A DNA stretch of 64,000 bases from Clostridium sp031626875 (GCF_031626875.1 NZ_JANDMF010000029.1:7412-71411), one strand, 5' to 3'; shown: positions 26,544 to 36,111, counted from the first letter of the stretch. The notes: generated by a model not told the origin, from the sequence alone. A program made the numbers and translations.

Positions 26544-28451
26544 CTATAATTCTTTATTTTTAACCTCAATAGCAATTCTATCTATTAATTCATCTAAATA
26601 AATATTTCCCTCATCACCATTTTTTCTGCTTCTTAGTGAAATCATCTTTTCTTTTTCTTCTTTTTCTCCGACCACAATGATATAAGGAATTCTCTCATTT
26701 CTAGCTTCTCTTATCTTATAACCTATCTTTTCACTTCTATAATCCATTTCAACTTTTATTCCATTTAAGCTTAACTTATTCCTAATCTCTTCTGAATAAT
26801 TATTGAATTTATCTGATATAGGAAGGATTTTTGCCTGTACTGGAGCAAGCCATGTTGGGAATTTTCCTGCAAAATGTTCTATTAATATTCCTATAAATCT
26901 TTCTATACTTCCAAAGATTACTCTATGAATAACTATTGGCCTATGCTTTTCTCCATCACTTCCTATATAATCTAATTCAAACCTTTGTGGTAGTTGGAAA
27001 TCTAATTGTATAGTTCCACATTGCCAAGTTCTGCCTAAGCTATCTTCAAGATGAAAATCTATCTTTGGACCATAAAATGCTCCATCACCTTCATTTATTT
27101 TATAATCTAAATCTAGTTCATCTAAAGCACCTTTTAGAGACTCTTCTGCTAGATTCCAATCTTCATCACTTCCCATTGAATCCTCTGGTCTTGTAGAAAG
27201 TTCTATATTATATTTGAAGCCAAGCATAGAATACACCTTGTCTATAAGATCTACAACACCTTTAATTTCTGATTTTATCTGCTCTGGCAACATAAAAATA
27301 TGTGCATCATCTTGAGTAAATGCCCTAACTCTCATAAGTCCATGAAGTGCTCCTGAAAGTTCATGTCTGTGAACCCTTCCAAGCTCCCCGACTCTCATTG
27401 GAAAATCTCTGTAGGAATGAGCTTCTGATTTATAAACAAGCATTCCTCCTGGACAGTTCATTGGTTTTAATGCAAATTCTTCTTCATCAATCATAGAAGT
27501 GTACATATTTTCCTTGTAATGATACCAATGTCCTGATGTTTCCCATAATTTTTTATTAAGCATAATTGGTGTTTCTACTTCAACATAACCTGCTTCATAA
27601 TGAAGTTTTCTCCAAAAATCTATTAAAGTATTTTTAAGTACAACTCCTTTAGGTAAGAAAAATGGAAATCCTGGTCCTTCATTCATAAATGTAAATAGCT
27701 TTAACTCTTTACCTAACTTTCTGTGGTCTCTCTTTTTGGCTTCTTCTAAATTATGAAGATGAGTTTCTAGCTTTTCTTTATTTTCAAATGCTACTCCATA
27801 AACCCTTTGAAGCATCTTGTTATTTTCATTTCCTCTCCAATATGCTCCAGCTACACTTGTTAACTTAAACGCTTTTACATATTTTGTAGATGGAATATGT
27901 GGCCCTCTACATAAGTCTATGAAATCCCCTTGTTTATATAGTGAAATTTTTTCACTTTTTGACAAATCATTAATAAGTTCTACCTTATAAGGTTCATTTC
28001 TTTCTTCCATTAATTTTATAGCTTCTTCTCTTGAAACCTCTATTCTTTCAAACTTAAGTTTTTCATTTATTATAAGGTTCATTTCTTTTTCTATTTTTTC
28101 TAAGTCTTCAGTTGTTAATGGAGTATCTATATCAAAATCATAGTAAAATCCCTTATCTATAGCTGGTCCTATAGCAAGTTTTGAATCTTTATATAATCTT
28201 TTAACTGCTTGTGCTAGAATATGAGAGGTAGAATGTCTTATAACTTCAACAACTTCTTCATTATCTGTTGTTAAAATGTTTACCTCATCATTGTTTTCTA
28301 ATTTGTGATTTAAATCTACTAAGGTTTTATTAACTTCCCCTACTACTGCAGATTTTCCTAAATTTCTACTTATGGAATTTGCAAGATCAAGTATGCTTGA
28401 ATTATCTTCCACTTCTTTTACTGACCCATCTTTAAGTTTTACTTTAATCAT
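26544..28451 (-). CDS. thrS: threonyl-tRNA synthetase
   Basis: The 635-residue protein has the expected order: an N-terminal TGS domain (SIL DLA type near the start), the editing domain with HSTSHILAQAV and HPxH-like histidines, the class II catalytic core (motif 2 RVGELGRVHRHELSG, then MNCPGGM) and a C-terminal anticodon-binding domain. It charges tRNA-Thr with ATP in the cytoplasm. Its expression is under a T-box leader upstream, and a terminator follows. It is a single-gene unit. Confidence 0.98.
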   Translation of the reverse strand: MIKVKLKDGSVKEVEDNSSILDLANSISRNLGKSAVVGEVNKTLVDLNHKLENNDEVNILTTDNEEVVEVIRHSTSHILAQAVKRLYKDSKLAIGPAIDKGFYYDFDIDTPLTTEDLEKIEKEMNLIINEKLKFERIEVSREEAIKLMEERNEPYKVELINDLSKSEKISLYKQGDFIDLCRGPHIPSTKYVKAFKLTSVAGAYWRGNENNKMLQRVYGVAFENKEKLETHLHNLEEAKKRDHRKLGKELKLFTFMNEGPGFPFFLPKGVVLKNTLIDFWRKLHYEAGYVEVETPIMLNKKLWETSGHWYHYKENMYTSMIDEEEFALKPMNCPGGMLVYKSEAHSYRDFPMRVGELGRVHRHELSGALHGLMRVRAFTQDDAHIFMLPEQIKSEIKGVVDLIDKVYSMLGFKYNIELSTRPEDSMGSDEDWNLAEESLKGALDELDLDYKINEGDGAFYGPKIDFHLEDSLGRTWQCGTIQLDFQLPQRFELDYIGSDGEKHRPIVIHRVIFGSIERFIGILIEHFAGKFPTWLAPVQAKILPISDKFNNYSEEIRNKLSLNGIKVEMDYRSEKIGYKIREARNERIPYIIVVGEKEEKEKMISLRSRKNGDEGNIYLDELIDRIAIEVKNKEL

Positions 28452-28469
28452 AATTTTCTACCTCCTATT

Positions 28470-28745
28470 TAAATTTTTTCATAAAAAAAGCACCCATCCC
28501 AAAAATCTTGGGACGAATGCAATATATCCGTGGTTCCACCCAAATTGAATTAACATAATTCAATTCATCTCTAACATTTTTAACGGCTTTCACCGATGAC
28601 ATTTCACTAAAACTAGCTAATAAATCATAGTTCCAGGGTAGTTTTTCTCATAGTCATATTTGGAAATACTCTCAGCCGACGATATTTCCTCTCTGAAAAC
28701 TGTATTCTATAATACTTTTCCCTATCATCACTTATTTTTATATTT
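28470..28745 (-). promoter_or_regulatory. T-box riboswitch of thrS
   Basis: On the minus strand the T-box antiterminator sequence GGGTGGAACCACG (28529-28541) is followed by a terminator stem (CCCAAGATTTTTGGG core) and TTTTTTT at 28481-28517. Upstream is the long stem I region with a GAGAGG-like kink-turn and an ACTACC segment near the expected specifier loop, which includes threonine codons ACT/ACC. Uncharged tRNA-Thr should stabilise the antiterminator. The exact specifier codon is an inference. Confidence 0.92.
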
Positions 28746-28907
28746 TATTTTTAAGTTATGTGCACAAACTTATTAGAATTTATTATAGTACTCTTAGTAT
28801 ATTTTGTAAATAACTTTTTTAATAAGATAACTATTATAAAACGTCAAACATTTGTTCTTTTGTCAAATTTTATTAAATTATATATACTAATGTTTAAGGG
28901 GGTATAC

Positions 28908-28937
28908 ATGAATTATTTAATTTTAAAAATGAAATAA
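28908..28937 (+). CDS. nine-residue leader ORF upstream of an MFS gene
   Basis: ATG has AAGGGGG 5 nt upstream and encodes MNYLILKMK followed by TAA, ending 55 bp before the MFS start. The strong RBS on such a short frame suggests translation-dependent control, as for inducible antibiotic exporters. A palindrome (GATTTAAATC core with flanking TAAT/ATTA) begins at the ORF stop, at 28935-28955. It may instead be a chance ORF, so this call is tentative. Confidence 0.4.
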   Translation: MNYLILKMK

Positions 28938-28992
28938 TCAGATTTAAATCAATTATCAAAATAATATATTGGGGTTTTATAAGGGGGCATAA

Positions 28993-30237
28993 ATGAATAT
29001 TTTTAAAACATATAAAGGATTACCTAAAAGTATATATGCACTATTTTTTGTGCAAGTAATCAATAGATTAGGTGATTTTGTATTTCCATTTTTATCTTTA
29101 CTTTTATCAGATAAACTTAACTTTTCTTACACAGCAACAGGTTTAGTAGTAACCATAACTTCACTAGTTCAAATACCTTCCTCAATATTAGGCGGAAGGC
29201 TTGCTGATTTAATCAGCCGAAAAAAAATATACTTGGTTGGACAGGGAGTTGCTGCTTTAGCTGTTTTCATTTGTGGAATAATAAATAACTCATACATAAT
29301 TGTTGTTCTTCTAATAACTTCAGCTTTTTTCAATGGTTTTGTTAGACCGACTATATCTGCTGTGATGGCTGATGTATTAACTTCTGAAAACAGACAAATA
29401 GGTAATTCTCTGAGTTACCTTGGAATAAATATTGGAGTCTCTTTAGGGCCAATAATTGCAGGATTTTTATTTGAAAACTATTTGACACTCCTCTTCATTT
29501 TAGATGCTGTATCTTCATTTGTAGCTGTAATGATTTTTTATATCTTCATTGAAGAGACAAAACCTAAAGAAGGCAATAATGAAATTGTTAATTTAAATGA
29601 AAAAGAAGAATCTGGCAATCTAATTCAAGTACTTTTAAAAAAGCCAAACCTTACTTTCTTTTTAATAATTAGCATGTTCTATAGTTTTGCTTATAGCCAA
29701 ATAAATTTTTCTATGCCAATGACTCTAAATGAAGTATTTAAATCAGATGGAGCTAAATTTTTTGGATATTTAATAAGTGTTAATGCTATAACTGTAGTGT
29801 TTTTGACAGTTGTAATCATTAATATAACAAAAAAATTCAAATCTCTTTTTAATATCATTTTTGCTGGAATCTTTTATGCTATAGGTTTTGGAATGATAGG
29901 ATTAATAGGAAGTTCTTTTTTACTTTTTATTATTTCCACTGTTCTTTGGTCTATTGGTGAAATTTTATCCTCAACAAATAATGGAGTCTATATAGCAAAT
30001 AATAGTCCTATGAATTTTAGAGCAAGAATTAGCGCCGTTTACAACATAAGTAAATCTTTAGCTGCAGCCTTTGGAACATCTACACTTGGAAAATTTATAG
30101 ATAATTATGGTGTTAGCCATGTTTGGACTTTGATTTTTATAACAACAACTATCGGTGTAGGTTTTATGATAGCTCTACATCTATATAACTTAAGAAATAT
30201 TAAAAAGCAAATAATTAGTGGTGAAACATTTTATTAA
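28993..30237 (+). CDS. MFS efflux transporter
   Basis: The ATG has GGGGG 5 nt upstream and gives 414 residues with 12 predicted membrane segments. The inter-helix 2-3 motif A is GGRLADLISRKKIYLVGQG and the family motif C region lies in helix 5 (LGINIGVSLGPIIAG). This is a drug/H+ antiporter-type protein. It is single-copy, with a short leader ORF upstream, so drug-responsive induction is possible. The substrate is unknown. Confidence 0.88.
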   Translation: MNIFKTYKGLPKSIYALFFVQVINRLGDFVFPFLSLLLSDKLNFSYTATGLVVTITSLVQIPSSILGGRLADLISRKKIYLVGQGVAALAVFICGIINNSYIIVVLLITSAFFNGFVRPTISAVMADVLTSENRQIGNSLSYLGINIGVSLGPIIAGFLFENYLTLLFILDAVSSFVAVMIFYIFIEETKPKEGNNEIVNLNEKEESGNLIQVLLKKPNLTFFLIISMFYSFAYSQINFSMPMTLNEVFKSDGAKFFGYLISVNAITVVFLTVVIINITKKFKSLFNIIFAGIFYAIGFGMIGLIGSSFLLFIISTVLWSIGEILSSTNNGVYIANNSPMNFRARISAVYNISKSLAAAFGTSTLGKFIDNYGVSHVWTLIFITTTIGVGFMIALHLYNLRNIKKQIISGETFY

Positions 30238-30355
30238 TTATGATGTCCTAGCCTTAAATGGTCCTTTGAATACTTTTGGGTGGATAACTATATCTATGTA
30301 TTAGTTACTTTGCCCCTTAGTGTTCTTTTTAACATAAATGTTGCAATTTTAGCCT

Positions 30356-31240
30356 CTATATGTACTCTCCTAAATTTTTAATATCATAGTTTTTAAAGAA
30401 ACTATTTTCTTTCATTAAGTTAGTAACTATGGTCATATAATTAATTGTTTTATCAATGAAAAATAAGATAAACCAACTTAGGTACTGCCTCAAATATTTA
30501 GTCCCAATTCCACAAAAACAAAGCATCCATTCATTTAAATTTCTTCTTAAATATTTTATTCTTTCATCAGCTTTAACTTCAATTTTCTCCAATTCCTTAT
30601 TATGATTATTTGCAACTAATTGTAAATATCTATCTCCATAAGAAGTAATATATGATTGTCTCTCTACTTTAGAATATATTTTTTCCTCAAACTTTTTTAA
30701 ATTCCATGTTCTTTTGCATATAGGTAATGACAATAAAACATCATTAATTCCACTAGCTGCCACTATCCAAATATCCTCTCTTTCTGAAGTTTCAATATTC
30801 CTACATCCTTTAAAATTCTCTTTCATTACAGACTTTCCAAACTGCACATTTTCTAAAAGTTTAACATTTTCAAAATCATTAATCATACTATTTAGAACTT
30901 TATGTCTCCAATAAAATGCAGTTACTATACTTATTTCAAGTTTTTTTGCACAATATTTCAAAGTTCTTTTCTCCATCATAAGTTCTATAAATTCAATCCA
31001 CTTTTTTGCATTCTTTTTTGAATAGCTCCAAACTGATTTCGTAGTTTGTGAAAATGTTTTTGTGCATTCATTATTTTTACATTTAAATCTCTGTATTCCT
31101 TTGTATTTCCCATATTTCATATAATTTTTGCAGCCACAATGTGGACAACATTTTATTTCTCTATTTTTATATAAATTTCTTTTTATCATTGCCCCTATTT
31201 CATTATTTAACATTTCTAAATTTTCATCTACTTGTATCAA
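30356..31240 (-). CDS. IS1595-like transposase-derived protein lacking catalytic acids
   Basis: The TTG at 31240 with GAGGTG upstream gives about 294 residues; a GTG at 31249 is too close to the RBS. The N-terminus has the zinc-ribbon of IS1595/IS1-type proteins (CCPHCGCKNYMKYGKYKGIQ, then RFKC..CTKTFSQTTKSVW) and an HTH. In the DDE part the usual E-x-DET-type site reads NVQFGKSVMKENFKG, and a later TD site reads TSYGDRY. The C-terminal GIGTKYLRQYLSWF is retained. The frame is intact although acidic catalytic residues seem lost. Confidence 0.75.
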   Translation of the reverse strand: MIQVDENLEMLNNEIGAMIKRNLYKNREIKCCPHCGCKNYMKYGKYKGIQRFKCKNNECTKTFSQTTKSVWSYSKKNAKKWIEFIELMMEKRTLKYCAKKLEISIVTAFYWRHKVLNSMINDFENVKLLENVQFGKSVMKENFKGCRNIETSEREDIWIVAASGINDVLLSLPICKRTWNLKKFEEKIYSKVERQSYITSYGDRYLQLVANNHNKELEKIEVKADERIKYLRRNLNEWMLCFCGIGTKYLRQYLSWFILFFIDKTINYMTIVTNLMKENSFFKNYDIKNLGEYI

Positions 31241-31390
31241 GATTATCACCTCATCTTAATACTATCCCTTTTTTAATTTTCTAATCACTACCAACATTTC
31301 TATTAAAAAGATTCTTATAGTGGATTCCTATAAACAATTCCAAAAGGATATTAGAAAGTGTGTTAAGAAAATCTCGAGTATTGCCTATAT

Positions 31391-32179
31391 CTACCATAAA
31401 ATATACTTTTCTATTTCTAAAGCTACTCCATCATTTTGTACTGTATCTGTTACTTTTTTAGCATAACTCTTTACATAATTATCAGCATTCCCCATAGCTA
31501 TTCCACAGCCTACAGTAGATAACATTTCAATGTCATTTTTTCCATCACCAAAAGCATAACTATTTTCTAAAGGAATATTTAAATAATCTAGTACCTTTAA
31601 TATTCCTGAAGCTTTTGAATTTGTTTTTGAATATATTTCAAAATAACCATGTTTTTCATCATGAATATAATTATATTCCTCATTTCCTAATGATGTACAA
31701 TATTCTATGCCTTCTTTATCTTTGCATAATAATTCAATTTTATATATATCTAACTCTTCATAATTATAATTACCTTCTAGATACTTTTTGCCTATACTGT
31801 AGCAATCATAAAATGAATGTAATTTTTCATAGTCATCTTTTATATACGAATATTTTTCTCCAAGCAAGCTATATTCAATATTAAGTCTTTCAAAATTATA
31901 TATTAACTCTTTTATAAAGTCTTTCTTTATAGACTCTTTATATATGCATTTTTCTTTAACCTTCACATATGCTCCATTGTTAAGTACAAAACCATCAAAT
32001 CCAAAGTTATATAAAGCTTCATTTAAAAAAGCATATGGTCTACCTGATGCAACAAAAACATAGTTTCCTTTTGCTTGTAGTGCTCGTATAGCATTTTTTA
32101 CTCTAGGAGTAATATCTGCAATTCCATTTAAACAATCTAATAAAGTTCCATCAATATCAAAAAATACTGCTTTTTTCAT
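31391..32179 (-). CDS. HAD-family Cof-type sugar phosphatase
   Basis: The ATG at 32179 has TTAGGAGAG upstream and gives 262 residues. The catalytic loop FFDIDGTLLD is at the start (the first Asp is the nucleophile). The C-terminal GDGKNDIEMLSTVGCGIAMGNA is the HAD motif IV of the Cof subfamily, with a cap domain between. It likely dephosphorylates sugar phosphates or pyridoxal phosphate in the cytoplasm. The divergent DeoR-type regulator beyond the shared control region suggests a common regulon. Confidence 0.92.
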   Translation of the reverse strand: MKKAVFFDIDGTLLDCLNGIADITPRVKNAIRALQAKGNYVFVASGRPYAFLNEALYNFGFDGFVLNNGAYVKVKEKCIYKESIKKDFIKELIYNFERLNIEYSLLGEKYSYIKDDYEKLHSFYDCYSIGKKYLEGNYNYEELDIYKIELLCKDKEGIEYCTSLGNEEYNYIHDEKHGYFEIYSKTNSKASGILKVLDYLNIPLENSYAFGDGKNDIEMLSTVGCGIAMGNADNYVKSYAKKVTDTVQNDGVALEIEKYILW

Positions 32180-32227
32180 AATTTTCTCTCCTAACAATTT
32201 CATTCTTATTTAATACTATTCATTACC

Positions 32228-32324
32228 ATTTGTTTTCATTCTAAACTACTCATTCTCATTAGTCAATAAACTTGATTGCATTGTAATATTTAAATTGTTA
32301 GAATAGAAAGAAATGAGAACAAAT
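32228..32324. promoter_or_regulatory. pair of inverted DeoR-type operator sites
   Basis: ATTTGTTTTCAT (32228-32239) and ATGAGAACAAAT (32313-32324) are inverted copies with one mismatch, about 74 bp apart. The second abuts the AGGAGG of the DeoR gene. DeoR-family repressors often bind such spaced sites and loop the DNA between them, so both divergent genes would be covered. Confidence 0.5.
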
Positions 32325-32335
32325 AGGAGGGAACT

Positions 32336-33100
32336 ATGTTTATTGAAGAAAGACGCAAACAAATATTAGATATATTAGAAATAGAAGGCAAAGTATTAGT
32401 AAAAGATTTAAGTATCCAATTTAATGTAAGCGAAAGTATGATTAGGAAAGATCTTCAGTTCTTAGAAAAGAATAATTTACTACAACGTGCTTATGGTGGT
32501 GCTATTAATATAAAACGTACTATATCAAATGCTGAAACTTTTATTACACGAGTTGAAAAAAATACTGACTTAAAGGAAATTGTTGCTAAAAAAGCATATG
32601 ATTTAATAAATGATGGTGATACAATTTTTTTAGATCCATCAAGTATTTCTTACCTTCTTGCAAAGCTAATTCTGCAAAATAATAGAAATATTACTTTAAT
32701 AACAAATATGATTGAAATCTCTTCACTGCTTCATACTGATTTGAAAACATATATTATTTTTATAGGTGGAGACTACAACTCTTTTGTGGGTGGAAATATA
32801 GGTTCTCATTCTATTGCACAAATTAAACTTTATCGTTGCAACAAATCATTTATTGGTTGTAATGGAATTGATCTTAAAGATGGCAGCGTTAGTACTGGTT
32901 TATCTGAAGATGCAGGAACTAAAAGAGTAATTATGGACATATCTAAAGAATTGTATTTAATGACTACAAATGAAAAATTTAATCTTGATGGAATATTCAA
33001 TTTTTCCAACATCAATGATTTCAATAGTATAATTACAGAGACTGAACCACCTGATACTGTAATCACTTTACTTAAGGAATATGATGTGAATTTAATATAA
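32336..33100 (+). CDS. DeoR-family regulator
   Basis: The 254-residue protein starts at ATG, 5 nt after AGGAGG. The N-terminal helix-turn-helix is VLVKDLSIQFNVSESMIRKD followed by LQFLEKNNLLQRAYGGA, typical of the DeoR family. The C-terminal sensor domain has DPSSISYLL and FIGCNGIDLKDGSVSTGLSED, which bind phosphosugars. It lies divergent to the Cof phosphatase gene and likely controls it. A hairpin terminator follows. Confidence 0.92.
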   Translation: MFIEERRKQILDILEIEGKVLVKDLSIQFNVSESMIRKDLQFLEKNNLLQRAYGGAINIKRTISNAETFITRVEKNTDLKEIVAKKAYDLINDGDTIFLDPSSISYLLAKLILQNNRNITLITNMIEISSLLHTDLKTYIIFIGGDYNSFVGGNIGSHSIAQIKLYRCNKSFIGCNGIDLKDGSVSTGLSEDAGTKRVIMDISKELYLMTTNEKFNLDGIFNFSNINDFNSIITETEPPDTVITLLKEYDVNLI

Positions 33101-33146
33101 AGTTTCTTACTATCACATAATATTAATAGTGTTATTGTACAATAAA

Positions 33147-33184
33147 AAACCTATGCTTGTATAAAACTTCAGCATAGGTTTTGT
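33147..33184 (+). terminator. intrinsic terminator
   Basis: AAACCTATGCT (33147-33157) pairs with AGCATAGGTTT (33171-33181), followed by TGTTATG. Confidence 0.65.
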
Positions 33185-33231
33185 TATGATGTTTCTCTCT
33201 TTTATCTATTTAAAATTCTCTTTTTACTGAT

Positions 33232-34638
33232 TTATTTAACTAAATCTATACTATCTAGTTTCCATTGATACTTTTTATTTTCTTTGTCATAAGTAGGCTC
33301 AATTGTACATTTGATATTCTTTACGGCTCCATCAACAGTGATTGTACCTTCATAGATTTTATCAAACATTTTACTTCCTTCACTTTCTTTTCCCATACTA
33401 TATGTGTTTGACATGTCAACCGTTATCTGTTTGCTATCTACCTTATATTTAAGCATATCTTTCTTTATTGAATCAGCATTTATATTTGACAATTCTAATG
33501 ATCCTATATTAACTTCAACTTTTGAATTATAACTTTTATCAAATGCCAAATCTAGATTAACTACACCTGAAAATTTTATTTTACTTATATCTCCACTTGT
33601 AGCTTCTCCCTCAATTTCAGCTCTTATAGTTTTCTCATATTCCATAAAATTCTTTACTTTTAAATCTGTTATATTCTCTTTATCTATAATAATATATTCA
33701 GTAGAATCATAGCTTCCTGTTTTGTATTTATATGGAAAATTTGCTCCCTTTTCAAATGCAGTCATTACAAACTTCTTCTTATCTTCATCGCTTATATTAT
33801 CCACAATCTTTTCTTTATCAATAACTTTAGTTTCTAAGCTACTATCGCTAAGCTTCCATTTCCCTGTTTCTAAGTCAAATTTAGCATCAAAATTAGCTAA
33901 AACTGTAGCTTCAACTACTCCATTAGATAATTCCATTTTAGCAGTTCCAGACTTCTTATTACCTTCACCATCAATATTAATATCTTTTATGTCTTTTAAT
34001 AATCCTTTTTTTAAATCAATACTGTCATAGTTATAACTAATTTTTGTATTTTTTAATAATTCTTTTATACTATCATTTAAATCAACCTTAGGTTCAATTT
34101 TATCAACATTAGAATTTCTTATAGCTCTAAATAGCCACTTACTATTGTTTTTATCATAATTTAATTCATAACTAATATCAGCTTCAACTGTTGCATTATC
34201 AATATCCAAATAAAGTTTACCTTCAATTTTATCATTTATTTTCTTTTCAGATGTTCTTGATGTAATTTCTAAAGATTTAATTTCATCACTCTTAATTTCA
34301 TGATAATCTCCATCAATCATTATACTTTGTCCAATTAAGTATTGTTGTAACTTTTCCTTACCTACAGGCATTCCTTTAATGAAATTAAACACAAATACAC
34401 CAATGATTGCAATTAATATAACAACTGCTCCAATTGCTGCAGCAATCTTATTTTTTAATAAACTATTTTTCATTTTATCTCTATATACAGGAAGTTCTTC
34501 TTTAACATTTGCTTTATATTCTGCTACCTTCTCTTCATGAAAGACTTGTTCATCTATGCTATCTGATAATTTTTCACCACAATATATACAATAAGCTTGT
34601 CCATCTATTATTTCTTTTTTACAATTAATACATTTCAT
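33232..34638 (-). CDS. zinc-ribbon membrane protein with large extracellular region
   Basis: A 468-residue protein. The N-terminal zinc ribbon (CINCKKEIIDGQAYCIYCGEK) is cytoplasmic, followed by a charged linker, one membrane helix (IAAAIGAVVILIAIIGVFVF, about residues 65-85) and a long outside part of repeated beta-rich segments. The architecture resembles the TcaA/YvbJ type, but the family is not certain. Start: ATG after AAGGAGG. It is the last gene of a three-gene run (35923, 35262, 34638) with gaps of about 10-15 bp. A role in envelope sensing or cell-wall stress is only a guess. Confidence 0.75.
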   Translation of the reverse strand: MKCINCKKEIIDGQAYCIYCGEKLSDSIDEQVFHEEKVAEYKANVKEELPVYRDKMKNSLLKNKIAAAIGAVVILIAIIGVFVFNFIKGMPVGKEKLQQYLIGQSIMIDGDYHEIKSDEIKSLEITSRTSEKKINDKIEGKLYLDIDNATVEADISYELNYDKNNSKWLFRAIRNSNVDKIEPKVDLNDSIKELLKNTKISYNYDSIDLKKGLLKDIKDINIDGEGNKKSGTAKMELSNGVVEATVLANFDAKFDLETGKWKLSDSSLETKVIDKEKIVDNISDEDKKKFVMTAFEKGANFPYKYKTGSYDSTEYIIIDKENITDLKVKNFMEYEKTIRAEIEGEATSGDISKIKFSGVVNLDLAFDKSYNSKVEVNIGSLELSNINADSIKKDMLKYKVDSKQITVDMSNTYSMGKESEGSKMFDKIYEGTITVDGAVKNIKCTIEPTYDKENKKYQWKLDSIDLVK

Positions 34639-34653
34639 CTATGGCATACCTCC

Positions 34654-35262
34654 TTACCAAAAATAACGGCCTAAGCTAGACTCAATCATAGATTTTATAA
34701 ATATATAATCAATAATTCCAAATAACACTAAATTAATTATATAAGTACCTGCAACAGAATATATAACTTTACTTTTACCTTTTATAATTACCGAAGTTAA
34801 ACCTTCATATGTTAAAATTATCAGAATAATCATTTGTATAATTATAATTATTACACTTAAACTTGTATTAAATAATGAAACTAATGCACTTATAAATGTA
34901 ATACTTGTAGGTATAATAGCAGCATAAGTACAAATTGATAATATTTCCTCATATGTCACTTTCAATTCAAAAATTACTTTGCTAGTTACATAAATTATTG
35001 CTGAAAAAACTAAAATCATACCAAAATAATTAATTACAAGCAATATAAAAGCTCTCAAAAGCATTTGGTCAATTAACCTTCCAACAATATAACCAAATAT
35101 TCCTCTAGATAAATCTCCTACTAATATTTTTACACTAAAAATATTAATAATCCCCCAAACTAAAGCTAGTATGCTAGCAATTGTTATAGACTCTTTGATT
35201 TTTAATTTACTATTACAAAATTCACCTTTATATGGCGACTTAAATATCTCTACTATTTCCAT
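34654..35262 (-). CDS. membrane protein, Yip1-like
   Basis: The ATG at 35262 has AAGGAGG 6 nt upstream (202 residues); a longer start at 35295 overlaps the upstream gene. At least five hydrophobic segments follow a short soluble start (EIVEIFKSPYKGEF). Spacing and composition resemble Yip1-family bacterial proteins (unknown function; membrane remodelling is suspected in eukaryotes). It is the middle gene of the zinc-ribbon operon. Confidence 0.75.
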   Translation of the reverse strand: MEIVEIFKSPYKGEFCNSKLKIKESITIASILALVWGIINIFSVKILVGDLSRGIFGYIVGRLIDQMLLRAFILLVINYFGMILVFSAIIYVTSKVIFELKVTYEEILSICTYAAIIPTSITFISALVSLFNTSLSVIIIIIQMIILIILTYEGLTSVIIKGKSKVIYSVAGTYIINLVLFGIIDYIFIKSMIESSLGRYFW

Positions 35263-35272
35263 AACTTCCTCC

Positions 35273-35923
35273 TTAAAGCATTGATTGTAAGGCATTTTTT
35301 AACAACATTCTTAAAATAATAAATATCACGAAACTAATTCCACAAAAGCTTCCTATTATAGTAACTAAATATAACATAACATTAGCTTTTATAAGATCTT
35401 TAATTCCTTGATAAATCAATAGCAAATACATAATGATTCCAAATACAACAAATGCTGTAAACATGTATGGATGTATAATAACACCTAATATTGCTCCAAT
35501 TATATTTGTTATAATTAGAATTAATTGTACTGATAAAGTTAAGTTTAAAAAAGACATAAAAATTACATTTTTTTTAAAAATCCACTTAACTATTCCAAAC
35601 ATACAAAAAGCAAAAATACATGTTATGATTAAAGTTGTTATAATTGCATCTATGGATGAAATTTCTATATCTAATTTTTTTCCCATTCCTTGTATGATTA
35701 TAAATTCAATTAGAATAATCATCATTGCAGTCAAAGCTGTAAAAATAAGATTTGCATATGTACTTGTACGAATAAATGTAACAGGATTAGTAAATATATA
35801 CCCAAACTGTTTAATCATACTTTTAGAAATATCTTCTCCCCCATGAAACTTAATGGCTCCACAATTTCCACAGAAATCACCATCATTACTCATTTCTTTT
35901 TTGCAATATTTGCAATATTCCAT
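35273..35923 (-). CDS. zinc-ribbon membrane protein, Yip1-like
   Basis: The 216-residue protein starts at ATG after AAGGGGG. An N-terminal zinc ribbon (YCKYCKKEMSNDGDFCGNCGA) is followed by about five membrane helices. It is the first gene of the three-gene operon with the 34654 and 33232 proteins; the 3' end overlaps the RBS region of the next gene. The operon likely builds a membrane complex, but the function is unknown. Confidence 0.78.
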   Translation of the reverse strand: MEYCKYCKKEMSNDGDFCGNCGAIKFHGGEDISKSMIKQFGYIFTNPVTFIRTSTYANLIFTALTAMMIILIEFIIIQGMGKKLDIEISSIDAIITTLIITCIFAFCMFGIVKWIFKKNVIFMSFLNLTLSVQLILIITNIIGAILGVIIHPYMFTAFVVFGIIMYLLLIYQGIKDLIKANVMLYLVTIIGSFCGISFVIFIILRMLLKNALQSML

Positions 35924-36086
35924 ATTTTTTCCCCCTTATTTAATTTTATACTATTTTAATTCAAAACGTACTTTTACATTTTGACACACAAGTGCATTTT
36001 TTTCAATAATTCTATTTGAAATATATATTTTTTTATAATTTTGTTAGTCTACTGAAATATTCTTAATTCGAAAATTAAGCATTAAA

Positions 36087-36111
36087 AGCCAATGACATTA
36101 AATCATTAGCT
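36087..36111 (-). terminator. hairpin, probable terminator of the solute-binding gene
   Basis: AGCCAATGA (36087-36095) pairs with TCATTAGCT (36103-36111, one G-T), followed on the minus strand by TTTTAAT. A second tiny hairpin, CTTAATT CGAA AATTAAG, sits at 36062-36079. Confidence 0.5.

Noticed and set aside
28480..28760. A stand-alone small RNA near thrS
   Set aside because: The region is fully explained as the T-box leader and its terminator.
30238..30355. Possible transposon end flanking the 30356 gene
   Set aside because: No matching inverted repeat or target duplication is visible on the other side (31241-31390).
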